From positions 37,454,191 to 37,518,190 of the forward strand of contig NC_088302.1 of NCBI RefSeq assembly GCF_032854445.1: a stretch of DNA of 64,000 nt, in the 5' to 3' direction. The position numbers and the translations under genes are program-made. Origin of the DNA: Liolophura sinensis (Eukaryota; Mollusca; Polyplacophora; Chitonida; Chitonidae). The notes beneath the pieces were generated by a model that searched no databases, had not been told where the DNA came from, and worked only from the letters and a program-made list of their open reading frames with translations. This document shows positions 1 to 12,424 of the stretch, piece after piece (positions within the stretch are counted from its first letter, which is position 1; each line of letters opens with the position of its first letter).

Positions 1-720
1 CGCGCAGAAGTAAAGCAACAAAATTTTTACTTCAATCTTCTATCCGCATGTTAAAATACACACTGAATGCAATTTGTGAGTTGAGTACTGCTATTTTCTA
101 AAATTCGACAATATTTACCTTAACTTCCGGAATACTCTCACAGAACCATAAATTCAAAAGTTCCTTCCGAGACCTCTCAAATGGCGGCATCTGCTGTGTT
201 TTATTTAAGACAACCTGCCATAAACTTAAGGTTAGCGTGTTTTACCGCCTCTGTTCTCATAAACCCAAAACTCCTATGTTTTACAACTGCATTCCTTTCT
301 CAGAAACAAATATACTGTGGTTTACTTCAACGATCCTTTCACAGAATCAAAGCTATTGTGTTTTACTTTCACAGCCCTCTCACAGAATAAAGCCACCGTG
401 ATTAGCGTCCATAATCTTTTCCTAGATACAAACGTACTGTGTTTTACTCCCACAATCATCTCACAAGAGCATATATATATATACTGTGTTTTACTTACAC
501 AATGTATCGAAAACCTCTGGCAGAACCTAAGCTTCTATGTTCTTCCGCGATCCGCTGACAGACCAAAAGATACCAAATTTCTACTTTCGGCATCCTTTTA
601 CAAAACAAAATTCACATTGTTTTCTTCTGCAATCCTGCCACTTGTAAAATGATAACTACTATGTTTTCCCTGGAGTACATTCACAGAATCAAAGTTATTA
701 TGTTTCATTCCAGTCCACGT
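1..720. repeat. Decayed tandem repeat, about 41-bp period
   Basis: A motif like CTGTGTTTTACTTCCACAAT followed by CTCTCACAGAATCAAA recurs near 192, 236, 276, 316, 358, 399, 439, 485, 537, 618, 660 and 701, so the period is about 40-46 bp. Copies are quite diverged, and weaker ones extend toward the left edge. The array lies downstream of the alpha-like exon, so it is probably in an intron of that gene. The small open frames here are products of the repeat. Confidence 0.75.
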
Positions 721-2067
721 TCCGCATTGTTAAAAAAATAATATCGGGTAGCCAGCAAGGTTAAGCATTGTTATTGTGAACAGAGCGACCAAATTGGTTC
801 CCTAAACCCTTATTCAGAGGAGTTAGAAGCCGGGTTTCTTATTTCTGAGCACTCTGAGACGCACACAGGATGTGGCTGGTTCCTTAATCCCTTGATTACA
901 AGCTGTTCTACGAAGGGAGAGTGTCAGGTCGATAACAGACAAACGCTGTCAATTGTACCCGACAACTAATTGGCCGGACTAACGGGAATTTGGTGTTAAA
1001 GGAATCACGTAGAGCAGGTGAAAGGAGGGTCAGCGCTTTGCAAAGTGTTTAATGAAAAGCCGAATATTCTACTATTAAATTCTAGTAGTGTCCTGTCTCT
1101 CGCGCATTATTATGATGGAAAGGTCATGCAACGGGCTTGTTAATCAATCAATAAAACTATACAAAGGAAATGCTATTTACGACGCTATTAACGCATTTTG
1201 TTCCAGGTATATGTTTCCTTTGTTCATGATGTTGTTTTTGCTCCAGAATATTGCCATCTCTTTTAATGACCCTGCCAAACGATTCTATATTAATGTTGTT
1301 ATAAATCGAAGAATATAATGAGAAAAAAACCCATAAAGAATCTGGGCACACAAATAGCTGTCACATATTGCAACTGTCTTACCATTTTTTTCTCCGATAT
1401 GGGACCCATGCTACGTATCTGGATATTTGTGAAGATTTTTGTTGGTTCCCCTGCAATGGAAAAAATGGGATAGTGATGTACATTGTACATCATGCACAAC
1501 ACTAAACTGACACGAATCTGGGGCTCAGTGAATCAATTGTATTATTAGGTAAAATAGTCTTTAATGCAAGTGCATAAAACACCCTGGCGTATTGAGACGT
1601 GAGATATTGGCGTCGGATGTTATACATTTAAATGTTGTTTACAGAAATTCGCTGTCATATGACTGAAAAATGGCTAAGTACGACGTAAAACCACAAACAA
1701 CATACATGTATATGAATAGTTTAACTATGTAACTATGTACATGTAGCTCTAAGATTTAGGAGCCTAACTGGAAATACGGTTTGTAGATAGCTGGCATTAA
1801 AACTCTTTAACCGGAGACAAGCCGGACAATGAGTAGGATATTTATACACGACCTTGACAAATATAAAACAGACGGATAATTGATATTTAATCAAGCATCG
1901 GATCGTAGGAGTAAATAATTGATATATGCCTCAGGCCGTGTCGTTCTGATGCGGTTCCCCTTAATTGTATATGACAGCTTAATTATGAAACTTCAGAAAT
2001 CTAGGGCTGGAGAGATTTTGTCCGATAATACAGGTCACGTGATAACAAGGGTAATTTGATACCCTAC
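721..2067. other. Probable intron of the alpha-like gene; no exon recognised
   Basis: AT-rich DNA downstream of the minus-strand exon. Apart from a SINE tail at 1650-1702, neither strand gives a segment recognisable as a receptor exon. The next conserved exon (68 bp in this family) probably lies further left. Confidence 0.4.
1650..1702 (+). mobile_element. SINE 3' tail fragment (TCATATGACTGAAAAA type)
   Basis: Matches the end of the element at 28880-29234: CTGTCATATGACTGAAAAAT followed by AAGTACGACGT and an AAACC-type end. Only the tail is present, as in strongly 5'-truncated retroposons. Confidence 0.6.
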
Positions 2068-2177
2068 CTCCGAATCCTGGTCGGATCTTGCTATCGTATT
2101 TATCCAGTAGACTGTCCAACAACTCCGACAATTGCTCTTGAGTGTCATTTTTTGTTTCGGCAAACACCAAGGGAATG
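2068..2177 (-). CDS. Internal exon of a second Cys-loop (alpha/GRD-like GABA or glycine receptor) subunit
   Basis: On the minus strand a pyrimidine-rich acceptor (tttttttgcatttcag) precedes a 110-bp open exon that ends in donor GTAGGG. It enters with one base of a split codon and leaves in phase 1, the same exit phase as the first beta exon. It reads IPLVFAETKNDTQEQLSELL, then DSLLDKYDSKIRPGFG. The pattern LLDxLLxxYDxxIRPxFGG is the N-terminal signature of GABA-A and glycine receptor subunits. The sequence differs from the beta gene here, and the SKIRPGFGG form suggests an alpha/GRD-like subunit, which is inference from a short segment. The start and signal peptide must lie on an unfound exon at higher coordinates; the following exons lie at or beyond the left edge. 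Confidence 0.8.
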
Positions 2178-2760
2178 CTGAAATGCAAAAAAAGAATAAA
2201 GATTCATCTATTAATGTCATAATATATCGGAAATTGCTATGTTATGGATAATAACCTGTCTGGCTGACATGTAAGCTTGGTTTATGCCTCGAGGCCGTTT
2301 TCTATTTTCGCACAAAGGTCAGAATGGAAATCTTCATTGGAGCACGCTGTGCCTGGATGCCAGGCATGTCCAGGCTTACCCTCATATTTGGATGGCATAT
2401 TCTGAATTAACCCCTTAATTACAACGCTTTAATTGTTGATTCTGAAGCAAAATTTTCGTTGATTTGTTTCGAGTGAAGTCCCGATCTTTGATAGGTAAAT
2501 AGCAGCAAGCTCACACACAACTGGTGTTATAGTGGATACATGTTTAGACGTTATTTTATCAGTAAAAATTTCCCAATAATTTTCATTTAGTATTCAGCCT
2601 AAAGCTCCGGAGATATCGGCATTGTGCTTTGAATGGCTGGATTAAGATGTCACACAAATACCAAATACATATTAAATTTACACTGATACCCCAGCCTATC
2701 TAGGAAGCTGTCCTAAAATGGTGAGGTACGGTGAGATGTATTACACGTAAAGTGATACAC

Positions 2761-2997
2761 TTCGCTATTGGTATAAATCGCATGAATTAATGAATATTTT
2801 TCGTTTCATTTTTTGTTTGTTTTGGAAACTGGCATTTGAATCCTCTAACGCATAAGTTTGCACAGCACGTGGGAGTTTCGTTGATCAAGGTCATCAGAAC
2901 GTTTTACTAAGCGTTACTTCTCAAGAGGCCATTATGTTGCCCTATGGGTAACGAATAAATGATACTTTTAACTACCTCGGATTCATTAATGACATTA
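2761..2997 (+). repeat. Left arm of a diverged inverted repeat
   Basis: Reverse-complementary to 4249-4487 over about 235 bp with small differences. Shared blocks include GGGAGTTTCGTTGATCAAGG and TCATCAGAACGTTTT. About 1.25 kb separates the arms. It could be two oppositely oriented copies of one element or the ends of a single element. Confidence 0.75.
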
Positions 2998-4248
2998 GGA
3001 TATGTACAAGATATGTGAAGCCCTCTTGGGCTCTACAGGTGATATGCCATTATCTGACGAATTCAAATACTACTACTTCAGCTACGGCTATAAGTCAAAG
3101 AGGACCACAAGGCACCTGACTCATGGCTGTGCCTGCCACATCGATCGCCTTATACTCGTGACCATCGTTGTACAAGTGAAACAATAGTGCAAAACAAGTG
3201 TAACGCAGACGAAAACAGCCGAAATAACGACGTAAACAGCTTAGAAGTTGACGTAAATTGGGATAAATAAGTAAGTCAGTAAATTCACAATATTTTGTTA
3301 CATCTGATGAAAATACTAATCTACACGTCACAGCAGACATTCATAAACCAGCCATGAACCTAAATTGACGCTCTGTGTGAATAATGGCAATATCAATTTC
3401 CAAAACAACGTAAAAAAAATGTGCAAAGAAATAGAAAGTACCGGTATATGATGTAAGAAACTACGACAGATCCATGTAAAGAGAAACAGTTAACAGTTTT
3501 CAATGACGATGGAAAGACGCGAGGAATGTTCTAGGCAAATGAGTAAAATGAATATACAAATCGTGTACAAGGGGTGGTGTATAAGTATATATGGGCTTCT
3601 TTCTTTGAAATGCTCAGACTTAAACTATTGCCAAGTTTACGAGTTGACACAAACAAAGAAATGTTTAACTTTACATTCCCAAGAGCAAGTTTTATGTTCG
3701 CTAATGATGAACCCGGGGACTGTCTCCGCCATGACAAAACTATCAACAAAGCACCTTTTCTTCCACATAGGTGAAGGCTCAGTTGGAAAAAAGTGTCATC
3801 AGCACAGTTGTAGATGATGCGATTTGAAGATAATAAACTTTTTACGTATATACAAACCAGCGTGGATTTGCATTTTTCTAAACACGTCTATACGAAAGTC
3901 CCAGGGCTCTCCCTAAGCTAACTGTAAAACCCCGTGAAAACCACAGCAGAATGAGCAATCACGGGGAACGTTCTGCCTTTGTGTTCAATCCCTCTGAGTT
4001 CAATTCCTTTGAGTACATTATAAAGTCAGACCGCTTTATTGCGAGGCAATGCCTATAGAGTGTAACTGCGCCATATTTTATGCATGATGACGATAAAACC
4101 TGTAATTGCATTTGGGAGACCAGCGCCCAAAGAGCTGATATATTTTGATGCATTCCACATCTTTGCACCGACCCTGATGACACTTTAAGATTACCTTATC
4201 TGTAACGCCAATTTTTGCGTAAAACCAAATTTTCTTTTTCCAACTCGT

Positions 4249-4487
4249 TAATGCTACTGATAAACCCGAGGTAGTTAATAGTATCATTTAGCCATTAGCC
4301 ACCGTGGCAACATAATAGCTTCTTGAGAAGTAAGGCTTAGCAAAACGTTCTGATGACCTTGATCAACGAAACTCCCGCGTGCTGTGGTAGTGTATGCATT
4401 AGGAGATTCAAATGCAAGTTTCCAAAACAAGCAAAAAATGAAACGAAAAATGTTCATAAATTTATACGATTTATATAAATAGCAAAG
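4249..4487 (-). repeat. Right arm of the diverged inverted repeat
   Basis: Reverse complement of 2761-2997. The matching block here reads CCTTGATCAACGAAACTCCC on the + strand. No open frame resembling a transposase was recognised between the arms. Confidence 0.75.
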
Positions 4488-7400
4488 TTATCTGGCGTGC
4501 TATAGAATAATGAAAGGCGTAATATTTACATTTCGGTTAATTGCTTAACATGATAAGAGGGGCGTAAAAAAACATTTTTTTCCAGTCATCATTTAACATC
4601 AACCAGGCCGTGTCCTTACAAGGCTGTCGGCCGAGAATTAGTTGTGATGAACTTGATTCTACATTCAGCAGTAAGATTCGAGGCCAGGCTTACCAAGCAA
4701 CTCATGAATTATGGAAACAGTTTGGACTATACTCTTCCGGGGCAGTGATAAACGGTGTCTTCCAGACCTTGTCTAATAACTCCGACCCCCATCCTTAATC
4801 TCCCCCGTTTGTATAAGTTAGGATCATGGCCCTGGTCAAGCATCACGTTTCCTTCCAGCAAGCTCTGCAGTTCTTTTATCCGTCGGTCAAAATGAAAAAT
4901 ATAAAAACTGTCGGCGCAATACTGCAGAAGAGCTGATATTCATGGAGTCAAACATGAGGAGCATCGCTTTGACCTGTGAAGACGGCAATTTGATAGAACG
5001 GACATCACATTTACATGATACTCGGTCCAGGTTCGCAACGTGACGGGGACGTAGTAATGGCAATTTCATCCACTCTTGACACCTCAGGGGTTCATGAAAC
5101 CATTAGTATTCATAGGTTTTCCCTTAATTAATCTGCTTCAAATCGCAAGAGAATGACCATCAGCCAAACGTAAATTTCCTTGGTTCATTGTATTCTCTGT
5201 GTGCATCTAACATGATCTGATGTATTGTGGCTTTTTAACTCATTTACTTTACTGGACAATACTATACTATTAGACTTCGAATTTGTTGAAGTACTGAAAT
5301 TATATGTAAGCCTAGATTTTAAACTGTTGCAAGGTACAGGGTAGTATAGGTAAAAATGATATTTACGAATAATCTTTTAATTTCAATGTGAAAACGTGTA
5401 AGACACAATGGTTTTATACCTGCCTACATATAGGTTTCAAGTGTTTCCAGGATATTTCGTACTTTAAAACAGCACAACGCTTATTCATGATTTATGTCTT
5501 TCAAGATTTTATATTTTTTTTCTTAAAAATGAACAGATGGATGTTGTTTGGAGTGTGCATTTGAGCTTAATAGACTGGTGCGCGGCATAGACGGGTGTAT
5601 CTATCGACGTTTACGTAGTTTTGGGAATCTTTGCAAGGCGCCCGATCAATTCTGTATCGTTCTTTAATGTTGTATTGATGAGGCAGTTCTATCGACACAC
5701 GCTTCGTTCGAAACGAAAAATCTGTTTTCCATTCCTTATTGACAGGAACAAGGGGCCGCTAATTAAACCCATAGCCTTAGTGGGATGGAACTGCAGAAGC
5801 ATAAAGCTAGCTGGTTGGACGCGGTAAGCGGTCCTGAAGCCTTAGACTTGCTGGACAAATTGTTTCTGGTGAAGGAAACTTATCGGTCATCTTCGTCGAC
5901 AGAAGATCGATTCCGGCACCCCAAAGAGGCACAGTAACTGCTTCTACTTTAGTCCGGTTTTGAATTTAGGTTGATTCTATGCCAGAAAGGCAATGGCAAA
6001 AGAAGTCTAGTAAGCCGGAAAACATCCTCTCAAAGTTGATGTTCTCTGTACCTTAGGATGGGAGGTTAAGTGTACTCCAGTCCAAGGAGAATAAAGAATG
6101 GGCGCGTCACTGGCGTCTTGCGTTCCAGGACAGGGCACGTTTTGCTTAACTAAAAACCGTACAGCTGATTACTTCTAACAGCAACCTGCCATGTCGGCTA
6201 ATCCGCACATAATGAAGACAATACCAGCGTGTCTTCGCCACATTTCAGACGCCAGCAGCTTAAAGAATCCACGGAGAAGAACAAGGAAAACTCGCATTCA
6301 CACACGCATATCACTTTGTTACCCTATCCAATTGAGACAGGTCTAAGAGCTGGTCGGACTTAGGGGATTGCGGTTGAAGTTTCCAGATGAAGAGACCGGA
6401 CACTGGGGCGTTCTGAACATCATCAGCCAGCCTTACCGCAAATCCCTTCACAAACGTGACAATTCCCCGACACTTGCTCCTCAGATCTTAAAACCACTGG
6501 TCTTCGCTTCTTATATTTGTCTTATCCCAGAGCAAGACCTAAAGCGAATTCAGGGTAATGAAAAATTGGCAAACGTGGACGGATTGGACAATGTGTCCCC
6601 GCTGAAAGCGTTGACCTTCTGTGGAAAGAAATACCGAGAGCACGCCATATTGGCGTTGTCCCGTCCCCATTAGGCTATACAGTAGGCCTTACAGATTGAA
6701 CGCGTGTATTGCACGTGTGTTAATTTCAGTGGTAACGCTACTGCGCGCTCCATAAGTCAAGTTTCTATTTGACAAATGATAACCGATTTTCATATGAGCA
6801 CTTTGTTATCAGAGAAACAGTAACCTGCCATAGAGTTAACTTTATGTCTTTGTTCGGTTAAAGAATGTCTCTAGGGCAATCATTGTTACAGTTTAATCAG
6901 GAAATTGTCTTCTTTTCATTGTTCTCTAACTACATCTGTTACGAGGGGAAAAATTATAAATATGCCATCAGTGGACATCTAAGCGTGCGGAGAAATTTGG
7001 ATGTGACTAGGTCTAAAACAAACAAGGGGATCGTCAGATATAGCTTGAAAAGGATAACACGAATGATTATCACTTATCCATATTCACCCTATACATGGAA
7101 TTTTACGGATACCGGATTTAACAGATTTTACGGAGCTTCAGAAGATGTACCTTGGGATTATAATGGTGTGAAAATATCACCTCAGCTGCGTCGAAGCGGA
7201 AAAAGACTCTAAGCTGAGGAAGTTGTCACATGCGTGAGCAAATCGAGAGAACGCGATGACAAATTCTCTCACGTAATGGCCGGGCAGCATTCACGATCAA
7301 AAGAAAATATGGCTGTAGGGGGCTGACAATTAATGTCAAAGCCGTTAGTCTTCAGCAAAATAAAACACCAATTAATTTTAACCCAAAACCTTGCAGGCGT

Positions 7401-10400
7401 GTCTGCCAAATACACAAAACATTAAATCATTCTTTTGATTACACGATACCGGTTTTGCTAAAGGTTTACATTATCATGACATCCCCTTTCAAGGGTTGGA
7501 TGGTGTAGAAAGTGTCCGGTGTCATGTTTAATCCGATTAGTAATACCCATCGTTTTGGTACTAATCGTTCTTTACGTCATTAGTTCCGGTAGAGTAATCA
7601 TGTTACAAAGGCCTATCAATGGTACTGCAATGTCACTGTGTGCTTTGGCGCAAATCAGTTGTGAGAAGAAACATATACTTGTATTTGTTTCCGTACTGGA
7701 GCTACACATGCTCGACCAGAATGAATCCGGTGGTTTCCGGGTTTATCTGAAGAGGGCAAATTTGTTTACACAAGGTTATAACATTTCCACTAACTGCTTT
7801 GTAGCCTTTATCACGTTCATCTTTACTATGTGCCTTTGTAATTTTTACACACTGTGACATTCTTTAAAACACTCCGCTTCTCTGAGCACTTGGCCCCAGA
7901 AGGACCAGTGATATTCTGAGAGATATATGGTCACGGGTTATGATCTTCGAGTGAAGACACACGAAATGTCGGAGTCACCTGACCCTGACCACAACATTGC
8001 CGTGAAAACGGCAGAGCGGATGGATGATTATCAACAGACAAAGATAAATGGGAAATCATAATGCGCATGTAAATTGTGAGTCTTCACGTTTTTGTCCGCC
8101 CCACATACCCCTTGCTTTGTGGTGAAGAACGAGGCTTCTGTGTATAATGACGCGTGAACCTATGACGTCTATGTACATCATACTAACTACTCAAGGCTGT
8201 CGCTAATCATCTGATCTATTTACTAAAACAAATTATTAATTTATTTGATTGGTGTTTTATTTTACTGATTTTACCAGAAGTTGTGAAGAACACTAAGATG
8301 ACGGCTGAAATGGGTGAGGCCATCTTGACATAAAATCTCCTTCCATCAAGAATTAATGTTACTTTAAATTTGTATTCGGACATTTTATAAGACACTGTGT
8401 TGAATACCTGGCGGACGTTGGTTTGTGCGAGATTGTATTTGCAGTTCGTTATCCGAAAGTCTCAAAGGTATGGAATTGGAGAGACTAGTCTTTGGCTCGT
8501 CTGTAACACGTTCCTTACCACAAAGCTGAGAGCACTGGCTTGTATGAAGGTAGAAGTGGGATATGAAAACATATCAGTGGGATGTTTGTGGTAATCTGTA
8601 TGTATGATAACCTATGTACTACTTCATCCGAAGAGCATAAATACGCTGTTATTGTGCTTTTTACAAGCCAAAAATACAGGTATCTATCGCCGAGATGTAT
8701 AAATTACTTGTATATAACCAATGCAAATTGAGGTGATTTTGACAGGATCTGGGTTACGTCCCAAATGATTTGTCCTGACGAGTCCACCGTTGATTATATA
8801 AGCCCGGATTAACCCGGCTTATACAAGGCGAGTCGGGCGAATATTAAACGATTACCAGGAATTCGCCGTCTACACAGGCGGCTTATGACATTGACAAATA
8901 TCGTCATATCCGACTAGCTGAGATTGACGTCGGCTCCATAGAAAGCCGTTGAAGTACTGGGTTGTTCAGGAAAGGAAACGGATGATGCTATATTGGAGGA
9001 GCTTGGCCGAGAATTGCATAGAAAGCAAAGCTACATCTTTTGTATCCAAACCACACAGGATATCGGAAATGGGTGTCTGGCATAGACATATGTTGTATAA
9101 AGTGGCTGTATGAAGTGGCATGTCAGACGACAAATCTTTCCGCTCAGTAATAACGGATCTGAGATTCATTGCACGCGGCAATGTCATGGGTTAATTCGAC
9201 TAATAAGAAAATCCAGGGCAGATAATTAGTATATATATTCACTTTTTCCCACGCAGATTCGTTCAGATTCCCATGATATCCATTCAGCTGATTGTATCTT
9301 CAAGTAACAAGAGGTTATATAGCCTAGATCTCGGGGACGCGATAAAAAAGGGATGTTGACCTTTACAATTGCATTCAAGAGGCGACCTAAGTTTGTTAGA
9401 CGTCAGTTCGCCTCTAATGTGGATGTTGCCAGAGGGTGGCGATAAGAACAAGCCTAGCAGATGTCCAAACAGTGTTTTTAAGTCGGATAGGAAGTCGAAG
9501 GTTGAGTCCAATGTTGTCTTGTGGGGATTAAGGCCAAACCTGAAATGTCAGGAAATTGGAACAGTTTGGTATAGTCGGAATACATCATAAACGTGGTTCT
9601 CTGTCTGACAGTGATTAAGTTGTGCTGTATTTATAGGACTAGCCGGATCACACTCGGCTCAGACAGCCGTCCAGTTGGGTCTCCCGACCCGAAGGTGGTT
9701 CTATACTTCCACAGCCCTGTACGCCGATAGAGTCCCCAGAAGACGTAAGTTGTTGTTTAACGCCAAGTGACTCGTGGATTGACACTCTGTCCGATACCCC
9801 AGAGAATACGTCTGCTTGGTCAGCTTATTGCCTTCGCCAATGAACTTATGATGTAGAGCTATCAGCCTGATGGAAAGGCACATCGACTCGATGGAAGAGC
9901 GAGAGGAAATCTTTCCACCAGCCGCGAAGCGAACGTATCAAGATACCAAGGACACGTCGGCTTTGCGTTCAATGGTTTTCCAATGCAGGGAATTGCAAAT
10001 CTCATTTACTACATTTTATTCAATTCCATTTAACTTACGGAGGCCGATCAATACTTAAATTAACACATGTTTTTTATCAGGACAGTACAAGAATAAAAGC
10101 ATAACTGAAGCAAACATGCCGGGAGGGTACTGTTTTTATCTCTTTTTTTCCCTGGCTTTCTAAATAAATGCTTGTTTTCATCATGCTTTTGTAAAGCCAC
10201 TTGTTACATCTTAGATGAAACATCTTACAGGATGTTACAATAAGTCATACGTACATTGTAATCATCCGTGACAATTCCAAGGTTCCGAGGTTGACGTTAC
10301 CTTTTAATGTAGATGGCCTTGTGAATATTCGCGTTTTACTCCATCAAACCATGTTATATTCCAACGTGCAACTGGCCGCATCAGAAGGCAGGAACACAGA

Positions 10401-10984
10401 GCCATTTTCCAAACACTTGTTTTTCGCATGCTGATGTATTAAATCGTTTGTTTTATTTTGCCTAGAAGTGAAATCAGACCACATCTTACGAAATTACAGT
10501 TGAACATCTATCGGAAAGCTTCGATAGTGATACCCTGCCAATCGCGCCTTAAAGCTCTATTTAGAAAATGTGATAACAAATTTTTAGAAAATGTCTACAA
10601 GGGAACACAAAACTATCACAGAACAACTAAAAACAACTGAATGCGCAGAAAAAATTGGAATGTATGTGACGAACTTTTTCATTCACTGTTCATACCAAAT
10701 GTAGGTAACATTAAGCTGTACGCTCATAACTAACAGGGATAGTTTTTCATTTAGAAATTATCTGCCAGAATTCATTAATTTTACCTGATTCTAGATAAAC
10801 TAAAGTGCTTAAGATTTCTGTTTTCTAGTGACAAAAAATGTTAATAATGATTACCTAATAATAATTCCTTATTTTTTAGTTAAACCGAAAATTGTATGCA
10901 AATAACTCATCACACCACGTACCATTTCCCCGAGGAACCTTCATGCTATAGGTCAAACAGATAATAAATTACTTCAAGCTGTAA
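4488..10984. other. Intergenic DNA, nothing recognised
   Basis: Open frames of up to about 115 residues occur (for example 6368-6673, 6865-7212 and 7519-7857), but none shows a family motif, splice context or start context worth calling. It lies between the two divergent receptor genes and could hold the missing first exon of the alpha-like gene on the minus strand. Confidence 0.4.
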
Positions 10985-11150
10985 CTGGCTAATGACCACA
11001 CGTAACCAGGGAAATACGGTCTCTTGTCAGTTTACCTCACATTGAGCATTTATTCTAACTGGTCATATAAATGCTTAAATAGTAGCAAATTACCCGCCTC
11101 AAGCACAATGGCTGAAGCAAAATTAGGTAAATATGCAGTGATGTTAATAA
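10985..11150 (+). repeat. Dispersed repeat, copy 1
   Basis: Resembles 53413-53575 in the same orientation, at roughly 70 percent by eye. Shared blocks include CTCTTGTCA.TTTACCT, TTCTAACTG, AAATGCTTAAAT or ACATGCTTAAAT, and GTAGCAAA. The family is unknown to me. Confidence 0.5.
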
Positions 11151-12357
11151 CAGCACATCAGATGTCATTGGCCTAAACTTACTCAAAAGTGATAAGTCGT
11201 ACATGTAGAATTTATGGTCGGCTTCCTCTAGACTCGTGGCGTATTTTCACCTCCCATCACCAGGAATGCATATTTTCGTTGATTTTACATTTTTTTATGA
11301 AATATACCTCACGTGTCAGACAATACAAACCACTAATTAAGGCATGTCTTGGTAAATGGTGCCAGAAAATAGGTGACAACATAGGCGACTCGTCAATGCG
11401 TGCCTTGATAATTGGTGCTTGAATTAAGCAGGGTGTGCAAGAGTTAATTGCTACAATTAGCAGGTTATTGTCATGTGTTGTCACTGACCACTAGCTTGTC
11501 AAACAACCCACAAATGAAGGCAAGCATTGGTACATGTGGTTATCTGAATGGAGTGCATATAGAAGTGGACATAGCATTATTTTGTCAGCTATGTTCAAAG
11601 CAGCGTATGGAAATCACCCTAAAACAAAGTACTCGCACGTTTTCCACCTGGCTACTGTGTGACAGAGATGTCCGTGTCTCTCTCCCGCCATGTTTTAGTT
11701 CAATCACATACCAGAAAATACACCTTATAAGAAGGTTGCGAAGTTCAATGTAAGCTGCATGTATGCCAACACTTCACAGTATCCAAGTGTAAATTATTTC
11801 ACCATAATAATCCTTCAGTGTATAATCTTGATTCAGAGGCAAATAATGTCGTCTTAATTCCTTCGTGCATTAAAATACAATGTGTTTTGGTGACCAAAAA
11901 GTATAAATATGTTAAAATCACCAATGTCTTTAATTTTGGCCTCTATTTACCTGTGTACGATCTACAACATGCTGTCTACTGCGAAATTTATTGTTCGCTA
12001 TTTGACATATTTATTTGCAGTTATCTATGCCATATTATGTCCTCTATTTGTATGCATACCCTGACTATTTCCAGGCATCTAGTCTGAATTTCATGAACAC
12101 AGCTTCTGTCAGTGAACGATTTATCATTTTCCATGGTTCTTTCCTCTTGACATCATTCTCATCTGTTTTTGTTACCGTTTGAAAACATGTCACCGTGGAA
12201 ATGTCGCGCAGCAACCTGCGAATGGTCGTGTTGCTTAGTGGGTCCTTTGTTCTGTTGGCCCTGTATCCATTCTGGTCAATTCTACGTTATATGTCAGCAC
12301 AGCCAGGCTATTTTTTCCCATTGTTGGTATATACGGTTTATGTTACACTGTCCGTTT

Positions 12358-12360
<3 letters not shown>
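11151..12360. other. Intergenic DNA, nothing recognised
   Basis: Weak open frames only. Sequence near 11470-11600 might continue the dispersed repeat seen at 53.4 kb, but similarity by eye is too low to claim. Confidence 0.35.

Positions 12361-12421
<61 letters not shown>
12361..12421. repeat. (TA)n microsatellite
   Basis: About 30 uninterrupted TA units. The Tyr-Ile open frame across it is an artefact of the repeat. Confidence 0.95.

Positions 12422-12424
<3 letters not shown>

Noticed and set aside
8776-8850. CTGACGAGTCC, as in the core of a hammerhead ribozyme, followed by an imperfect hairpin (ATAAGCC ... GGCTTAT)
   Set aside because: The required GAAA partner after stem II is missing (the sequence has GGGCGAATATT), and no cleavage-site strand could be paired. 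Probably chance.
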